Origin: Aequorivita echinoideorum | Lineage (GTDB): Bacteria; Bacteroidota; Bacteroidia; Flavobacteriales; Flavobacteriaceae | Length of the DNA stretch: 64,000 nucleotides | Assembly: GCF_018476645.1 (NCBI RefSeq) | Contig: NZ_JAHCTB010000001.1 | Coordinates: 310,001-374,000, forward strand | Direction: 5' to 3' | Shown here: positions 50,353-59,055 of the stretch, one piece after another | How the letters are laid out: the number at the start of each line of letters is the position of its first letter | Numbering within the stretch: position 1 is the first letter of the stretch | Program-made: the position numbers and the translations under genes | The notes under the pieces: model-generated | What the model was told of the DNA's origin: nothing | Databases searched by the model: none | What the model saw: only the letters and a program-made list of their open reading frames with translations

Positions 50353-52794
50353 ATGCGTAATTCTAAGAACAAATTTACCTTTAAAATTATCCTGAGCTAT
50401 CTGGTGCTCGGGGCGCTTTCTGTGCTGGTTGCGGTATTTGTCTATTCTGAATTCAAAAATTATACTGAGGGTATTTCTGAAAAAACCGGCGAAAAAAAAT
50501 TTATTGAAACCGGAACGCTTATCAATCTGGTTTACGAAACGGACGGTTTTTCGCGCTTGGCATTGCTTACCGAAAATGATGCTGAATACGAACAATTTAT
50601 AGCCAATACCGATTCGCTTTTTAAAAAAATTGAGGAAATTAAATTGCTTTCTACCAATAATTTCCAACTGAAGCAATTGGATAGCGTGAAAGCACTTTTG
50701 GAAGAAAAAACTCGGAATATTGAGCAGTTGCGTATTCTTCGGCTTACCAATAAAAAGGATACTTCGCTGGACGACATTCTTAAAGAAGTGAAAAAACTGG
50801 AAGCTTCTATAGGCTTGAATTCGGTAGAAACCTTGGTAAAAAATCCAAATCAATTATCCAAAAGAGATCGCAGAATTTGGCAAAATTATGCCGAATACCT
50901 CAACAATTCCATTCGCGATACTTCCCGCATCAAGTCAAAAACCGTGGATTCCATGCTTACGGCCTCCCGCTATATTGTGGCGGAAGCAAAAAAGGAAAAT
51001 TCCAGAATTCGTGAATCATTGATTCAAAAAGAAAATGAATTGATTCGTAACGACCTCAATATTTCTGCCCGTCTGCGCGAAATTATTGCCAGTTTTGACC
51101 GTGAGATAGCCCGTAATAATACAATTGAAAAAACACAACGCGACCTCTCCATTGAACGCACGACAACAATTTTGCGCTTCGCGGCAATCATTGGCGCCAT
51201 CGCCGTGCTGCTTTTTTCCTACTTTATTCTATCCGATTTTTTCAAGGCAGAAAAATTCAAAAATAATCTTGAAGAATCAAAAAATTATGCGGAATCACTT
51301 TTGAAGAGTCGCGAAATGTTAATTTCAACAGTAAGTCACGATCTAAAAACGCCTTTGAACACGATTACCGGATATTCTGAATTGTTTGAAAATTCAAGCC
51401 TTACGGAAAAACAGAAATATTATTTGCAACAAATAACTTCCAGCTCCCATTTTATTTCACATTTGGTGGATGATCTTTTGGATTTTTCAAAATTGGAGGC
51501 CGGAAAATTGCCTTTGGAAACGGTACCATTTTCTTTGGAAAACATAATAGTACAGGCCGGAAATGCTTCAAAACAGATTTATCTTCAGAAAAATGTAGAC
51601 CTCAAAATTTCGATTGCCGAAAAGATAAAATCCCAGATTTTTGAAAGTGATCCGCTTCGCATTCGGCAGATAATCAATAATCTGGTGGGCAATGCATTTA
51701 AGTTTACCGAAGAAGGAACTGTTGAAATAAGAGTGACCCAATTCTCTGAAATAAATAATAAAACGAACATCAAAATTGAGGTAATTGATACGGGGATAGG
51801 TATTTCAAAAGAAAAACAGGAACTTATTTTTCAAGAATTTACGCAGGCGGAGGTGGATACCGCCCATAAATTTGGTGGCAGCGGACTTGGGCTGGCCATT
51901 TCAAAAAAACTTACCGAATTGCTGGGCGGAAGTCTGGAAGTTACCAGTGTTTTAGGCGAAGGAAGCACCTTCACATTGATACTTCCATTGAAAGTTTCCC
52001 AAAGAATCCAGCATTCGAGACAGCCGGAAAAACAAGAGGATTCGCACGTGTTTGAAGGATTAAAAGCCGTAATTATTGATGACGACGACGCCATGCGTGC
52101 GCTTTTACAGGAAATTTTTGAACAATTTAAAATTACTTCCCAAGCTTTTAGCACATTTGAAAAATTTCAATTTTCAGGTGGGGAATTCAATTTTTTGCTC
52201 ACCGATATACAAATGCCAGGAACGGATGGATTTGCCGTGCTGCAAAAATTGAAAAATGGCGAAGCAAAAAATTATAATAATCAGCCCATCATAGCAATGA
52301 CAGGGAGTAGGGAGCACAACCGAAACTATTATTTGGATAAAGGATTTGCTGAAATGTTGCCCAAACCATTTTCGAAAAACGAGCTTTTAAGCGTATTGAC
52401 TGAAGTTTTAAATATTGAAAGTTCGCTTACTGTTAATGCAGAAGATGAAGAAATAAATTCGGAAGTTTCAGAAAAATATGATTTATCACTTTTGAAATCT
52501 TTCTTGGATTCAGATAAGGCACTCAATGAAATCCTCGAAGTTTTTTACCAACAAACGGAAAAGGATTTGCACCAATTGCATGAAGCAATTTCAGATAAAC
52601 ATTTTTCGAAAATCGAAGAAATTTCACACAGAATGCTAACGATGTTTCGCCAGATAAAAGCCCATTTTGTAGTACCAATTCTCGAAAAAATGGAAAATTA
52701 TTCGCATAATGAAACAGAGGCACAACTCCTTAAAGATTACAAAAAACTTACTACAGAGATTACAGTGCTGGAAAATTCTTTGAAAAATCGGTAA
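50353..52794 (+). CDS. Hybrid sensor kinase with receiver and HPt domains
   Basis: 813 residues. Helix 1 is near residues 12-30 and helix 2 near 275-297, with a large helical periplasmic domain between them. The HisKA phospho-site is H329 in TVSHDLKTPLN, then the ATPase with NLVGNAFKFTEEG, DTGIGI and GGSGLGLAIS. A receiver domain has phospho-acceptor D618 in LLTDIQMPG and the Lys in LPKPFS. The C-terminal HPt domain carries H759 in ISHRMLTMF. The whole His-Asp-His chain is in one protein, and the adjacent sigma-54 activator is the likely final acceptor. Confidence 0.93.
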   Translation: MRNSKNKFTFKIILSYLVLGALSVLVAVFVYSEFKNYTEGISEKTGEKKFIETGTLINLVYETDGFSRLALLTENDAEYEQFIANTDSLFKKIEEIKLLSTNNFQLKQLDSVKALLEEKTRNIEQLRILRLTNKKDTSLDDILKEVKKLEASIGLNSVETLVKNPNQLSKRDRRIWQNYAEYLNNSIRDTSRIKSKTVDSMLTASRYIVAEAKKENSRIRESLIQKENELIRNDLNISARLREIIASFDREIARNNTIEKTQRDLSIERTTTILRFAAIIGAIAVLLFSYFILSDFFKAEKFKNNLEESKNYAESLLKSREMLISTVSHDLKTPLNTITGYSELFENSSLTEKQKYYLQQITSSSHFISHLVDDLLDFSKLEAGKLPLETVPFSLENIIVQAGNASKQIYLQKNVDLKISIAEKIKSQIFESDPLRIRQIINNLVGNAFKFTEEGTVEIRVTQFSEINNKTNIKIEVIDTGIGISKEKQELIFQEFTQAEVDTAHKFGGSGLGLAISKKLTELLGGSLEVTSVLGEGSTFTLILPLKVSQRIQHSRQPEKQEDSHVFEGLKAVIIDDDDAMRALLQEIFEQFKITSQAFSTFEKFQFSGGEFNFLLTDIQMPGTDGFAVLQKLKNGEAKNYNNQPIIAMTGSREHNRNYYLDKGFAEMLPKPFSKNELLSVLTEVLNIESSLTVNAEDEEINSEVSEKYDLSLLKSFLDSDKALNEILEVFYQQTEKDLHQLHEAISDKHFSKIEEISHRMLTMFRQIKAHFVVPILEKMENYSHNETEAQLLKDYKKLTTEITVLENSLKNR

Positions 52795-52797
52795 CTT

Positions 52798-54174
52798 TTA
52801 AAGCTCAATATTGTAAAGTTCCAATTTGTTGTAAAGCGTTTTTCGGGTGATATTCAGAAGTTTTGCGGCCTTACTTTTATTGTAATCTGCTTCTTTTAAA
52901 GCATTTAAAATCAATTGCTTTTCATTACTTTCCTTTGAAAAATCTTTTTTTTCTGCATCCTTTTTTTCAGAAAAAATAACTTCTCGCGGAATCACATCCA
53001 AAGGAACCAACGTTCCCGGAGTCAATAAAACCGATCGTTTTATTACATTTTTCAACTCCCGTAAATTGCCGGGCCAGGCATAATTTTTAAAAGTTTCCTC
53101 CACTTCTTTTGAAAACCCCAAAACCTCCTTTCCCAATGATTTGTTTGCTTCAGCTAAAAAATATTCAGTGAATAAAAATAAATCATCCTTTCGCTCTCGA
53201 AGTGAAGGAATGTGGATAGAAAATTCATTCAAGCGGTGGTACAAATCTTCCCGAAATTTCCCTTCCGAAACGGCTTTCAGCAAATCTTCGTTAGTTGCCG
53301 AAAGTATACGCACATCCACATCAATTTCCTTATTGCTGCCAACAGGTTTGATTTTCCGTTCCTGCAAGGCGCGCAACAGTTGTACTTGATTTTCATAACT
53401 CAAGTTGCCTACTTCATCCAAAAATAATGTACCCCCGTGCGCTGCTTCAAAATGGCCTTTTTTATCATTTACGGCACCCGTAAAACTTCCTTTTACGTGG
53501 CCAAAAAACTCACTCGCCGCGATTTCCTTTGGGATAGCGCCACAATCCACGGCCACGAAATTGTTGGATTTCCGCATGCTGTACTTATGGATTGCCTTTG
53601 CCGCTACTTCCTTGCCTGTCCCGCTTTCACCTTGAATAAGAACACACATATCAGTTGGTCCAACAAGTTTTAAGTATTCATTGAATTTTTTGGAATTTTC
53701 ACTGATACCTGTAACAAAATTTTGTTTTTCTGAAGGAATTTTTGAGTCTTTCGGTTGCGTTTTTTTTGCAATTGATTCCTTTTTTGGAGCAATTTCAGAA
53801 GCCGGAATTACATCATTTTCAAAATCCTGCTCAATAACCATCAAAAGTTCCTCAGGCCGAAAAGGTTTGGAAATATAATCGAGCGCACCTTTTTTTATAG
53901 CTTTTACGGCTGTATCAACTTCAGAATAGGCCGTCATTAAAATCACCTTTGTGTCTGGCGAATTATTTTTCGCAAACTCGAGAATATCAAGACCTGTATC
54001 ATCCGGGAGCTTCAAATCTGTAATTAAGAGATCAATTTTTTTATTCTGAAGAACCAAGCGCGCATCCGTACCCGTAATAGAAGTGCCCACAGTAAATCCT
54101 TTTCTTTCCAAAAAAGTTATGAGCATTTTTCCAAATGCTACATCATCTTCTACAATATGGATATTTTTAACCAT
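52798..54174 (-). CDS. Sigma-54-dependent response regulator (NtrC family)
   Basis: 458 residues. The receiver domain has D53 in LLITDLKLPD. The AAA+ domain has Walker A GESGTGKE (182-189), the sigma-54-contacting GSFTGA (229-234) and Walker B FLDE (251-254). A C-terminal Fis-type helix-turn-helix ends in NKSKAAKLLNITRKTLYNKL. It activates promoters read by sigma-54. The start at 54174 (MVKNIHIVED) is supported by a TACTTTTG box at 54190-54197. Its stop is three bases from the kinase stop; the pair very likely forms one phosphorelay. Confidence 0.94.
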   Translation of the reverse strand: MVKNIHIVEDDVAFGKMLITFLERKGFTVGTSITGTDARLVLQNKKIDLLITDLKLPDDTGLDILEFAKNNSPDTKVILMTAYSEVDTAVKAIKKGALDYISKPFRPEELLMVIEQDFENDVIPASEIAPKKESIAKKTQPKDSKIPSEKQNFVTGISENSKKFNEYLKLVGPTDMCVLIQGESGTGKEVAAKAIHKYSMRKSNNFVAVDCGAIPKEIAASEFFGHVKGSFTGAVNDKKGHFEAAHGGTLFLDEVGNLSYENQVQLLRALQERKIKPVGSNKEIDVDVRILSATNEDLLKAVSEGKFREDLYHRLNEFSIHIPSLRERKDDLFLFTEYFLAEANKSLGKEVLGFSKEVEETFKNYAWPGNLRELKNVIKRSVLLTPGTLVPLDVIPREVIFSEKKDAEKKDFSKESNEKQLILNALKEADYNKSKAAKLLNITRKTLYNKLELYNIEL

Positions 54175-54189
54175 GAGTTTTCGTAACGG

Positions 54190-54197
54190 CAAAAGTA
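54190..54197 (-). promoter_or_regulatory. Promoter -7 box of the sigma-54 activator gene
   Basis: The minus strand reads TACTTTTG, 16 bases before the ATG at 54174, and rules out the in-frame ATG at 54216. Confidence 0.5.
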
Positions 54198-54241
54198 GTG
54201 AGTATGCAGTGCGCAATCTTTAAAATTTTCTTAAAAACACA

Positions 54242-54271
54242 GAAAAGGCGTTCAAAATTGAACGCCTTTTC
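54242..54271 (-). terminator. Intrinsic terminator after the PepSY-like gene
   Basis: GAAAAGGCGTTCAA and TTGAACGCCTTTTC form a 14-base perfect stem, 31 bases past the stop, with a T-rich edge on both strands. Confidence 0.85.
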
Positions 54272-54301
54272 AGAAGTATTGAATCTAAAAATACCTGCAG
54301 T

Positions 54302-54703
54302 TTACTGCTTCTTCATTGCTTTTACAGCTTTTTTATCGCTTTTAATCCATTCACCTTGTGCAGTTGCATACACAGTTGATGCTTTTTTGTCTGCGGTGGC
54401 AAGATCAATTTTATATTCTCCATTTGCATTTACATATGCTTTGGATATTGTTGCGCCACTAAAATCCTTTTTTACGGCCTCTCTTACTGGCACAGGAACA
54501 TCAGTCACCTTTACTTCTTTATAATCCTGTACTGGTTTGGAAGGAATTGCCGCATCCTGTGCTGCATCAAGTCTGTTTTCCATCTGCGCTTGTGTTGCAG
54601 ATTGTTTTTGCGCATTCATAGCCGTTGGCTCTTTCTCAGTTTGCGCGGTTGCTGCGGTTAAACCTCCTAATACAATCGCTGCACTTAAAATTAACTTTTT
54701 CAT
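54302..54703 (-). CDS. Secreted PepSY-like protein
   Basis: 133 residues. A signal peptide ends near LTAATAQ. The mature part has an Ala/Gln-rich linker (NAQKQSATQAQMENRLDAAQ) and a domain with VPVPVREAVKKDFSGATISKA and GEYKIDLATADKKA, which recalls PepSY-like domains of extracytoplasmic proteins. Function is unknown. A sigma-54-like promoter lies upstream (54767-54783), and the sigma-54 activator is the next gene, so I infer control by it. Confidence 0.7.
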   Translation of the reverse strand: MKKLILSAAIVLGGLTAATAQTEKEPTAMNAQKQSATQAQMENRLDAAQDAAIPSKPVQDYKEVKVTDVPVPVREAVKKDFSGATISKAYVNANGEYKIDLATADKKASTVYATAQGEWIKSDKKAVKAMKKQ

Positions 54704-54766
54704 AATGAGATTTTTTTTGTTTAAACTATTTATATATGTTTCTAAGTTTGTTTGTTGCTTCTGTTA

Positions 54767-54783
54767 TTGAAAAAGTAGTGCCA
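54767..54783 (-). promoter_or_regulatory. Possible sigma-54 promoter of the PepSY-like gene
   Basis: On the minus strand TTGGCAC, five bases, then TTTCA match the consensus TGGCACG-N4-TTGCA at most positions with correct -24/-12 spacing; the -12 G is T here. The start of transcription would be near 54757, giving a leader of about 54 bases. Confidence 0.4.
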
Positions 54784-54911
54784 AAGAAGCATTGCACAAC
54801 CCTACAGATAAAATATACTGACTATCAATTAGTTATTATTTAAGCGAGATAATATAAAAATGTATAAACTTGGAATTTCCGTGTAAATTTTATACACTTT
54901 CTGTGTAAGAA

Positions 54912-55316
54912 TTATTCAATTTTGGGTGGTTTACGTGAAGATTTTTTGAGCGCATTCTCCTTTTTTGATTTCAAACGCTTCTCGATAGCACTTTTTGAGG
55001 GTTTTGTTTTCTTCCGTGGTTTTGCAACTTTTATGTTTTGCTGAAGCAATTCAATTAAGCGTTCAATAACGATTGCTTTGTTTTTGTGCTGGCTTCGGGT
55101 TTCCCCACATTGCAGAAGAATTGTTCCTTCGGAAGAAATTTTTGTTGGAATTTTATTCCGAAGCCGTTCCTTTTCAACATCAGACAACGCTTCCGAAATT
55201 TCCAAATTAAAGGAAACCTCAACTTTTGAAGCCGTTTTGTTAACGTGCTGCCCGCCCGGCCCACTGCTGCGAATGGCCTTGAATGATAATTCAGAAAGTA
55301 AAATTTCGGTGTTCAT
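54912..55316 (-). CDS. arfB: Peptidyl-tRNA hydrolase ArfB (ribosome rescue)
   Basis: 134 residues. GGQ at 21-23 (SGPGGQHVNKTASKVE) is the release-factor motif that hydrolyses peptidyl-tRNA on stalled ribosomes. There is no codon-reading domain, and the C-terminal tail is basic (KPRKKTKPSKSAIEKRLKSK), which in ArfB enters the empty mRNA channel. Its ATG overlaps the DUF4301 stop by four bases, so it is the last gene of the five-gene operon. Confidence 0.93.
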   Translation of the reverse strand: MNTEILLSELSFKAIRSSGPGGQHVNKTASKVEVSFNLEISEALSDVEKERLRNKIPTKISSEGTILLQCGETRSQHKNKAIVIERLIELLQQNIKVAKPRKKTKPSKSAIEKRLKSKKENALKKSSRKPPKIE

Positions 55317-56839
55317 TGCGTTTGGTGTACTTCGTTCAAAAGATCGTTTACCGTCTTTACGGGATTGAAAGTTATCAGTGGCACTTCAACAAAAATAGTG
55401 TTCCAATTTGCCATCGCCCCATTCCAAAGTCCAGGGAGTTCCAAAGCTTTTATTGGTTTTCCGTTGTAACTCTTATTCGAAATAAAACCTGCGCTAGGGT
55501 CTGAAAATTGCAAGAGATCATATTTTTCGCCTTTATAATTACGAACGCCACAAACCAAATCAACCGGATTGAAGTGTGTCGCTTTTTCAGCTAGCGCCTT
55601 TTGTTGCGGATCATTGGTATCAATTTGGCTCATTTCCACAATTTGATAGGAAAGATTTCCTTGTTTATCTTTTATAAGAAATGGTCCGCCGCCCGGAGCG
55701 CCCGTATTTTCCACCACGCCGCAAACGCGGATTGGGCGTTCAAGAATCTTCAAAATCGCCTCCTTATATATAGGAGTATTTTTTATGAAAAGCTTTTCTG
55801 AAATAAATGTTTCTGCTTCTTTTATAATTTCTTCGGAAACTTTCTCTGAATGAAGTTTTTCTACAAGGCCAAAGATTTTTTGCTGCAGTGAAAGTAATTT
55901 TCCAGCAAGCACTTTTTTATGGAATGCGATCGTTTCAACATGCTTTTCCGAAACTACGTTATCTATATTTTTTATGAAAATGATGTCGGCATCTACGTCG
56001 TTCAAATTTTCAAGCAAAGCCCCGTGACCGGATGGACGGAATACCAAATTGTCGTTTTCATCCAAAAATGCTTCATTATCAAGGGTTGCTGCAATGGTAT
56101 CGGTTTCTTTTTTCTGAAATGAATATGAAATTTTAAACTTCACTCCCGTTTTCCTTTCAACTGTTTCCTGAATTTCCGCATATCGATTTCTAAATTTTTC
56201 CTCGTGCTCCTCGGAAACCGTAAAATGCAGATTGGCAATTCCGTTTGACGTGGCATAAAAAGCGGCTTCATGCAATTGCTCACCAAAGGCGGTAACATAA
56301 TTTTCGCCATATTTATGGAATGGCACCAATCCCTTCGGTGTGTTATTGAGATTTAAACCAAATTCCCCAATCATTTCGTTCACAAAAAAATGAAATTGTT
56401 TTCCTTTTTCGAATTGATGAAAATCGGGATATTTATTATGAAGATTTTCCATTACCAAGTCTGAAAATGGAAATTTTTCCAAAGCGGAAAAGAATTTTCT
56501 TAAATCACCATTTTCTTCTTTTTGAAGAAACTCTTCAATATTATCTTTCTTATATTTGAACTGTTCCAAAAAGCGATGCAAAAACTGGAACATTCTTGTA
56601 GCCGCGCCGGATGCGGGCGTAAATTTTAGCAGATCGAGTTCGTCCTTTTTACTTTCAAAAAGCGTTACAAATTCTTGCTGTTGCTTTTCAGAAAAAATGG
56701 CTATTCCATTTCCCGCGGAAGCGGCTTCAACCACATCTGCGAAAGGAATTCCATCCCTAAAAATTTTGAGCTGGCTCTGTATCTTTTCCTCGGTTAGCCC
56801 GTGATTTTTTATTTGTTCTTTATTTTTTTCAGTCAACAT
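55313..56839 (-). CDS. DUF4301 family protein
   Basis: 508 residues, soluble. FTPASGAATRMFQFLHRF near residue 80 and RPSGHGALLENLNDVDAD, then IKNIDNV, suggest a nucleotidyltransferase-like (sugar-nucleotide pyrophosphorylase type) fold: a Gly-rich N-terminal loop and an acidic I-K-N-I-D site. The family itself has no assigned reaction. It follows the NadR-like kinase gene by one base and overlaps arfB by four, so it is in the same transcript. Confidence 0.75.
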   Translation of the reverse strand: MLTEKNKEQIKNHGLTEEKIQSQLKIFRDGIPFADVVEAASAGNGIAIFSEKQQQEFVTLFESKKDELDLLKFTPASGAATRMFQFLHRFLEQFKYKKDNIEEFLQKEENGDLRKFFSALEKFPFSDLVMENLHNKYPDFHQFEKGKQFHFFVNEMIGEFGLNLNNTPKGLVPFHKYGENYVTAFGEQLHEAAFYATSNGIANLHFTVSEEHEEKFRNRYAEIQETVERKTGVKFKISYSFQKKETDTIAATLDNEAFLDENDNLVFRPSGHGALLENLNDVDADIIFIKNIDNVVSEKHVETIAFHKKVLAGKLLSLQQKIFGLVEKLHSEKVSEEIIKEAETFISEKLFIKNTPIYKEAILKILERPIRVCGVVENTGAPGGGPFLIKDKQGNLSYQIVEMSQIDTNDPQQKALAEKATHFNPVDLVCGVRNYKGEKYDLLQFSDPSAGFISNKSYNGKPIKALELPGLWNGAMANWNTIFVEVPLITFNPVKTVNDLLNEVHQTQ

Positions 56840-56840
56840 T

Positions 56841-57374
56841 TTAATTTTTCTTCAGCAATTCGTCAATAATTTCAATCGCACTTTTCAAACGCTCTGTTTT
56901 ATTTCCCTTTAAAATTTTATACGGAAAATTCTGTTTTTTCAATTCGGCCTCGAAAATACGAAACATTTCCTCGCGATTTTCAGGCCGGTCGCGAAGGTCG
57001 TCCGCTTCCCAAGGCGTGTCAACATACGTTAAAAGATAGATGCCGTACTTATTTTTGGTTGCTTCCTTTTTTATTTCCGAAGGACAAAATCCGTTGTAAT
57101 AATATTCGGAGTATACTTTCAACTCGAGCAAATTGGTATCACAAATCAACAGATTTTCAACTTTTTGCGAAGCTTCCTTTTCCAGTTTTAATTGCCCTTT
57201 GGCAATGGGAATTAAATCTTCTTTTTCGACTAATTTCTTTTCAGTATCCCACTTTTTTTGAAGGTATTCGCGCATAAATTCTGGCACCCAAAGCGTGTTG
57301 TAATGTTCAGCCAACTGTTTTGCGAGCGTGGTTTTACCTGTTGATTCGGGACCGTATAAAACTATTTTAATCAA
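56841..57374 (-). CDS. NadR-like P-loop kinase (TTG start)
   Basis: 177 residues. The P-loop GPESTGKT (8-15) is followed by YNTLWVPEFMREYLQ and LICDTNLLELKVYSEYYY, as in the nicotinamide riboside kinase domain of NadR. No ATG fits: the frame starts at a TTG that overlaps the PnuC stop (TTGA). It phosphorylates a nucleoside or vitamin, trapping what the PnuC-type transporter brings in. With a thiamine-binding protein in the operon the substrate may be thiamine and not nicotinamide riboside; the sequence does not decide. Confidence 0.78.
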   Translation of the reverse strand: MIKIVLYGPESTGKTTLAKQLAEHYNTLWVPEFMREYLQKKWDTEKKLVEKEDLIPIAKGQLKLEKEASQKVENLLICDTNLLELKVYSEYYYNGFCPSEIKKEATKNKYGIYLLTYVDTPWEADDLRDRPENREEMFRIFEAELKKQNFPYKILKGNKTERLKSAIEIIDELLKKN

Positions 57375-58009
57375 TTTAAAAGGCTGGTTTCGGGTACATT
57401 TACATTTTGTTTCCAAGCACGGTATCCGTAAATTGAAATGATGATAAAAAGTAAGAATTGAAAGGATGTAAAAATTAATCCTTTGTAAAAATATAAGGGT
57501 AGCGAAATGATATTTCCGACGAGCAAAAACGTCCAATTTTCAAGCTTTTTCCGCGCCAACAGCCACATTGCCACAAAAAATATAGCGGTTGTAAGCGTGT
57601 CAACATAAGCCGTCCAACTATTCCACCTGTCAAAAATTTCATAGACGGCGTAAATGAAAATCAGTGTTCCCACAAAAATAAAAAAGCAGATTTGCTTCTC
57701 TTTTGAGGTGGTGGTTGTGATTGGCGTGTAATGTTTGGCGTCAACTCTTCGCGTCCAAACGTACCAACCGTAAATGCTCATTGAAAAATAATACGCATTT
57801 ATGACCAAATCGCCCAACAGCCCGTAATATGCTAAAATGTAAACGAATATTGCCGTGCTTAAAATGCCTGTGGGATAGATTAAAATATTGTCCATTTTTG
57901 AAAACCAAGCGCTTGCCAAAGCTAATAAAACCGCAATGATTTCAAGAATTACAATGTGCGAGGAAACATTTTCATATTGCTGAAAAAACCAATCAAAAAT
58001 GGGGCTCAT
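57371..58009 (-). CDS. PnuC-family vitamin transporter (nicotinamide riboside or thiamine, PnuT-like)
   Basis: 212 residues with seven or so membrane helices. SMSIYGWYVWTRR is the conserved PnuC-family motif, and LIYPTGILSTAIFVYILAYY and YFYKGLIFTSFQF are typical helices. PnuC passes nicotinamide riboside, PnuT thiamine, by facilitated diffusion followed by phosphorylation. The operon pairs it with a thiamine-binding protein upstream (17-base overlap) and a kinase downstream (4-base overlap). I therefore lean towards thiamine, but no riboswitch precedes this operon. Confidence 0.85.
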   Translation of the reverse strand: MSPIFDWFFQQYENVSSHIVILEIIAVLLALASAWFSKMDNILIYPTGILSTAIFVYILAYYGLLGDLVINAYYFSMSIYGWYVWTRRVDAKHYTPITTTTSKEKQICFFIFVGTLIFIYAVYEIFDRWNSWTAYVDTLTTAIFFVAMWLLARKKLENWTFLLVGNIISLPLYFYKGLIFTSFQFLLFIIISIYGYRAWKQNVNVPETSLLN

Positions 58010-58253
58010 AGTCGCTGCGATCGGATTTTACGATTTTTATATAAAGCAAACCTCTTTCCACGGCTTCCAATGCAATTTTCATTTCCTTTTGAAGTAGGTT
58101 CATCACTGCATCATAATCGCCGAAAATCTGCGTGCTCAGCGGATTTTCCAAAACGGTAAGCCCTGAATTTCGCAAACTTTTTATGAAATTGATGATGGCG
58201 GGTTCGTAATCGTCCTGCAAAGGTGTAAGAGTGAGTTCAACTGAGATTTTCAT
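57993..58253 (-). CDS. Thiamine-binding (MTH1187/YkoF-type) protein
   Basis: 86 residues. The ferredoxin-like fold starts MKISVELTLTPL and has FIKSLRNSGLTV and a conserved NPLSTQIFGDYDAVM region, matching the MTH1187/thiamine-BP family. It is the first gene of the operon and overlaps the transporter gene by 17 bases. It may bind thiamine in the cytoplasm. A TAGTTTTG box (58268-58275) precedes it by about 15 bases. Confidence 0.8.
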   Translation of the reverse strand: MKISVELTLTPLQDDYEPAIINFIKSLRNSGLTVLENPLSTQIFGDYDAVMNLLQKEMKIALEAVERGLLYIKIVKSDRSDYEPHF

Positions 58254-58267
58254 TTTCCAATTTTTTC

Positions 58268-58275
58268 CAAAACTA
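58268..58275 (-). promoter_or_regulatory. Promoter -7 box of the thiamine-binding/PnuC operon
   Basis: The minus strand reads TAGTTTTG, 15 bases ahead of the ATG at 58253; the leader would be short, with no room for a TPP aptamer. Confidence 0.45.
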
Positions 58276-58350
58276 CGATTTTAAAAATTTTTCAGTCGCA
58301 ATCGCAGTTTTCAGTTTTTGGAATTTGGCATAGGAATTCCCCCTTCGGGC

Positions 58351-59055
58351 TTATTGGGCTTTTTCAAAAGCTGTTCCCATTACAACTATATCTGCTCCGG
58401 AATTGTACGCTTCTTCTTTTTGGATTTCGGTTTTTATTCCGCCACCAACAATCAAAGGAATGTTGATTTCCTTTTTTACTATTGAAATAATTTCAGGTTT
58501 TATTGGAAATTTCGCGCCGCTGCCCGCTTCCAAATATATAAGCTTTGAGCCCATAAATTGTCCCGCCAAAGCTGTGTGCACAATCAATTCTACATTTTCC
58601 TGCGAAAGTGGTTCCGTATTTGTCACTTTTGAAACTGCCGAATAATTTCCGCCGTCAATCAAAATATAGCCCGTGGGAATAATTTCCAAAGTAGTATTTT
58701 TCAATTTTGAAACGGATTTTATTTGCTGACCGATTAAATATTCGGCATTTCGACCGGAAAGCAGACTCAAAAATAAAAGCGCATCCGCAGAATCCGTAAT
58801 TTGCGAAAAATCTCCGGGAAACAAGAAAATGGGAAATTTTGTTTCAGCTTTCAACGCTTTCACGGTTGCTTCAGTTTCACCATTGGCGACCGTGCTTCCG
58901 CCCACAAAAATATGGGTGGTTTCCTTCGGGATTTTCTTCAAAAATGAATTCGTTTCAGAAATTTTGAATTTATCAGGGTCAATGAGGATGGCGAGTTGTT
59001 TCCTTTTTTCCGAAATCGATTTTAGAAGATTATTATATAAATTTTCTTCCATCAA
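58351..59055 (-). CDS. Geranylgeranylglyceryl/heptaprenylglyceryl phosphate synthase
   Basis: 234 residues, TIM barrel. LAILIDPDKF near the N-terminus binds phosphate, then HIFVGGST, YLEAGSGAKFPIKPE and the phosphate-gripping IVGGGIKTE complete the pattern. It joins glycerol-1-phosphate and a long prenyl diphosphate in an ether bond, the first step of archaeal-type lipids; Bacteroidota have a homologue whose physiological product is not settled. Its ATG lies directly after the stop of the phosphopantetheinyl transferase gene (no gap), so the two are cotranscribed. Confidence 0.9.
   Translation of the reverse strand: MMEENLYNNLLKSISEKRKQLAILIDPDKFKISETNSFLKKIPKETTHIFVGGSTVANGETEATVKALKAETKFPIFLFPGDFSQITDSADALLFLSLLSGRNAEYLIGQQIKSVSKLKNTTLEIIPTGYILIDGGNYSAVSKVTNTEPLSQENVELIVHTALAGQFMGSKLIYLEAGSGAKFPIKPEIISIVKKEINIPLIVGGGIKTEIQKEEAYNSGADIVVMGTAFEKAQ

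Noticed and set aside
58330-58350. CCCCTTCGGGC piece near the GGGP synthase stop as another leuS-type repeat insert
   Set aside because: It is outside the reading frame and its symmetry is weak, so it cannot be counted as an insert; at most a related intergenic motif.
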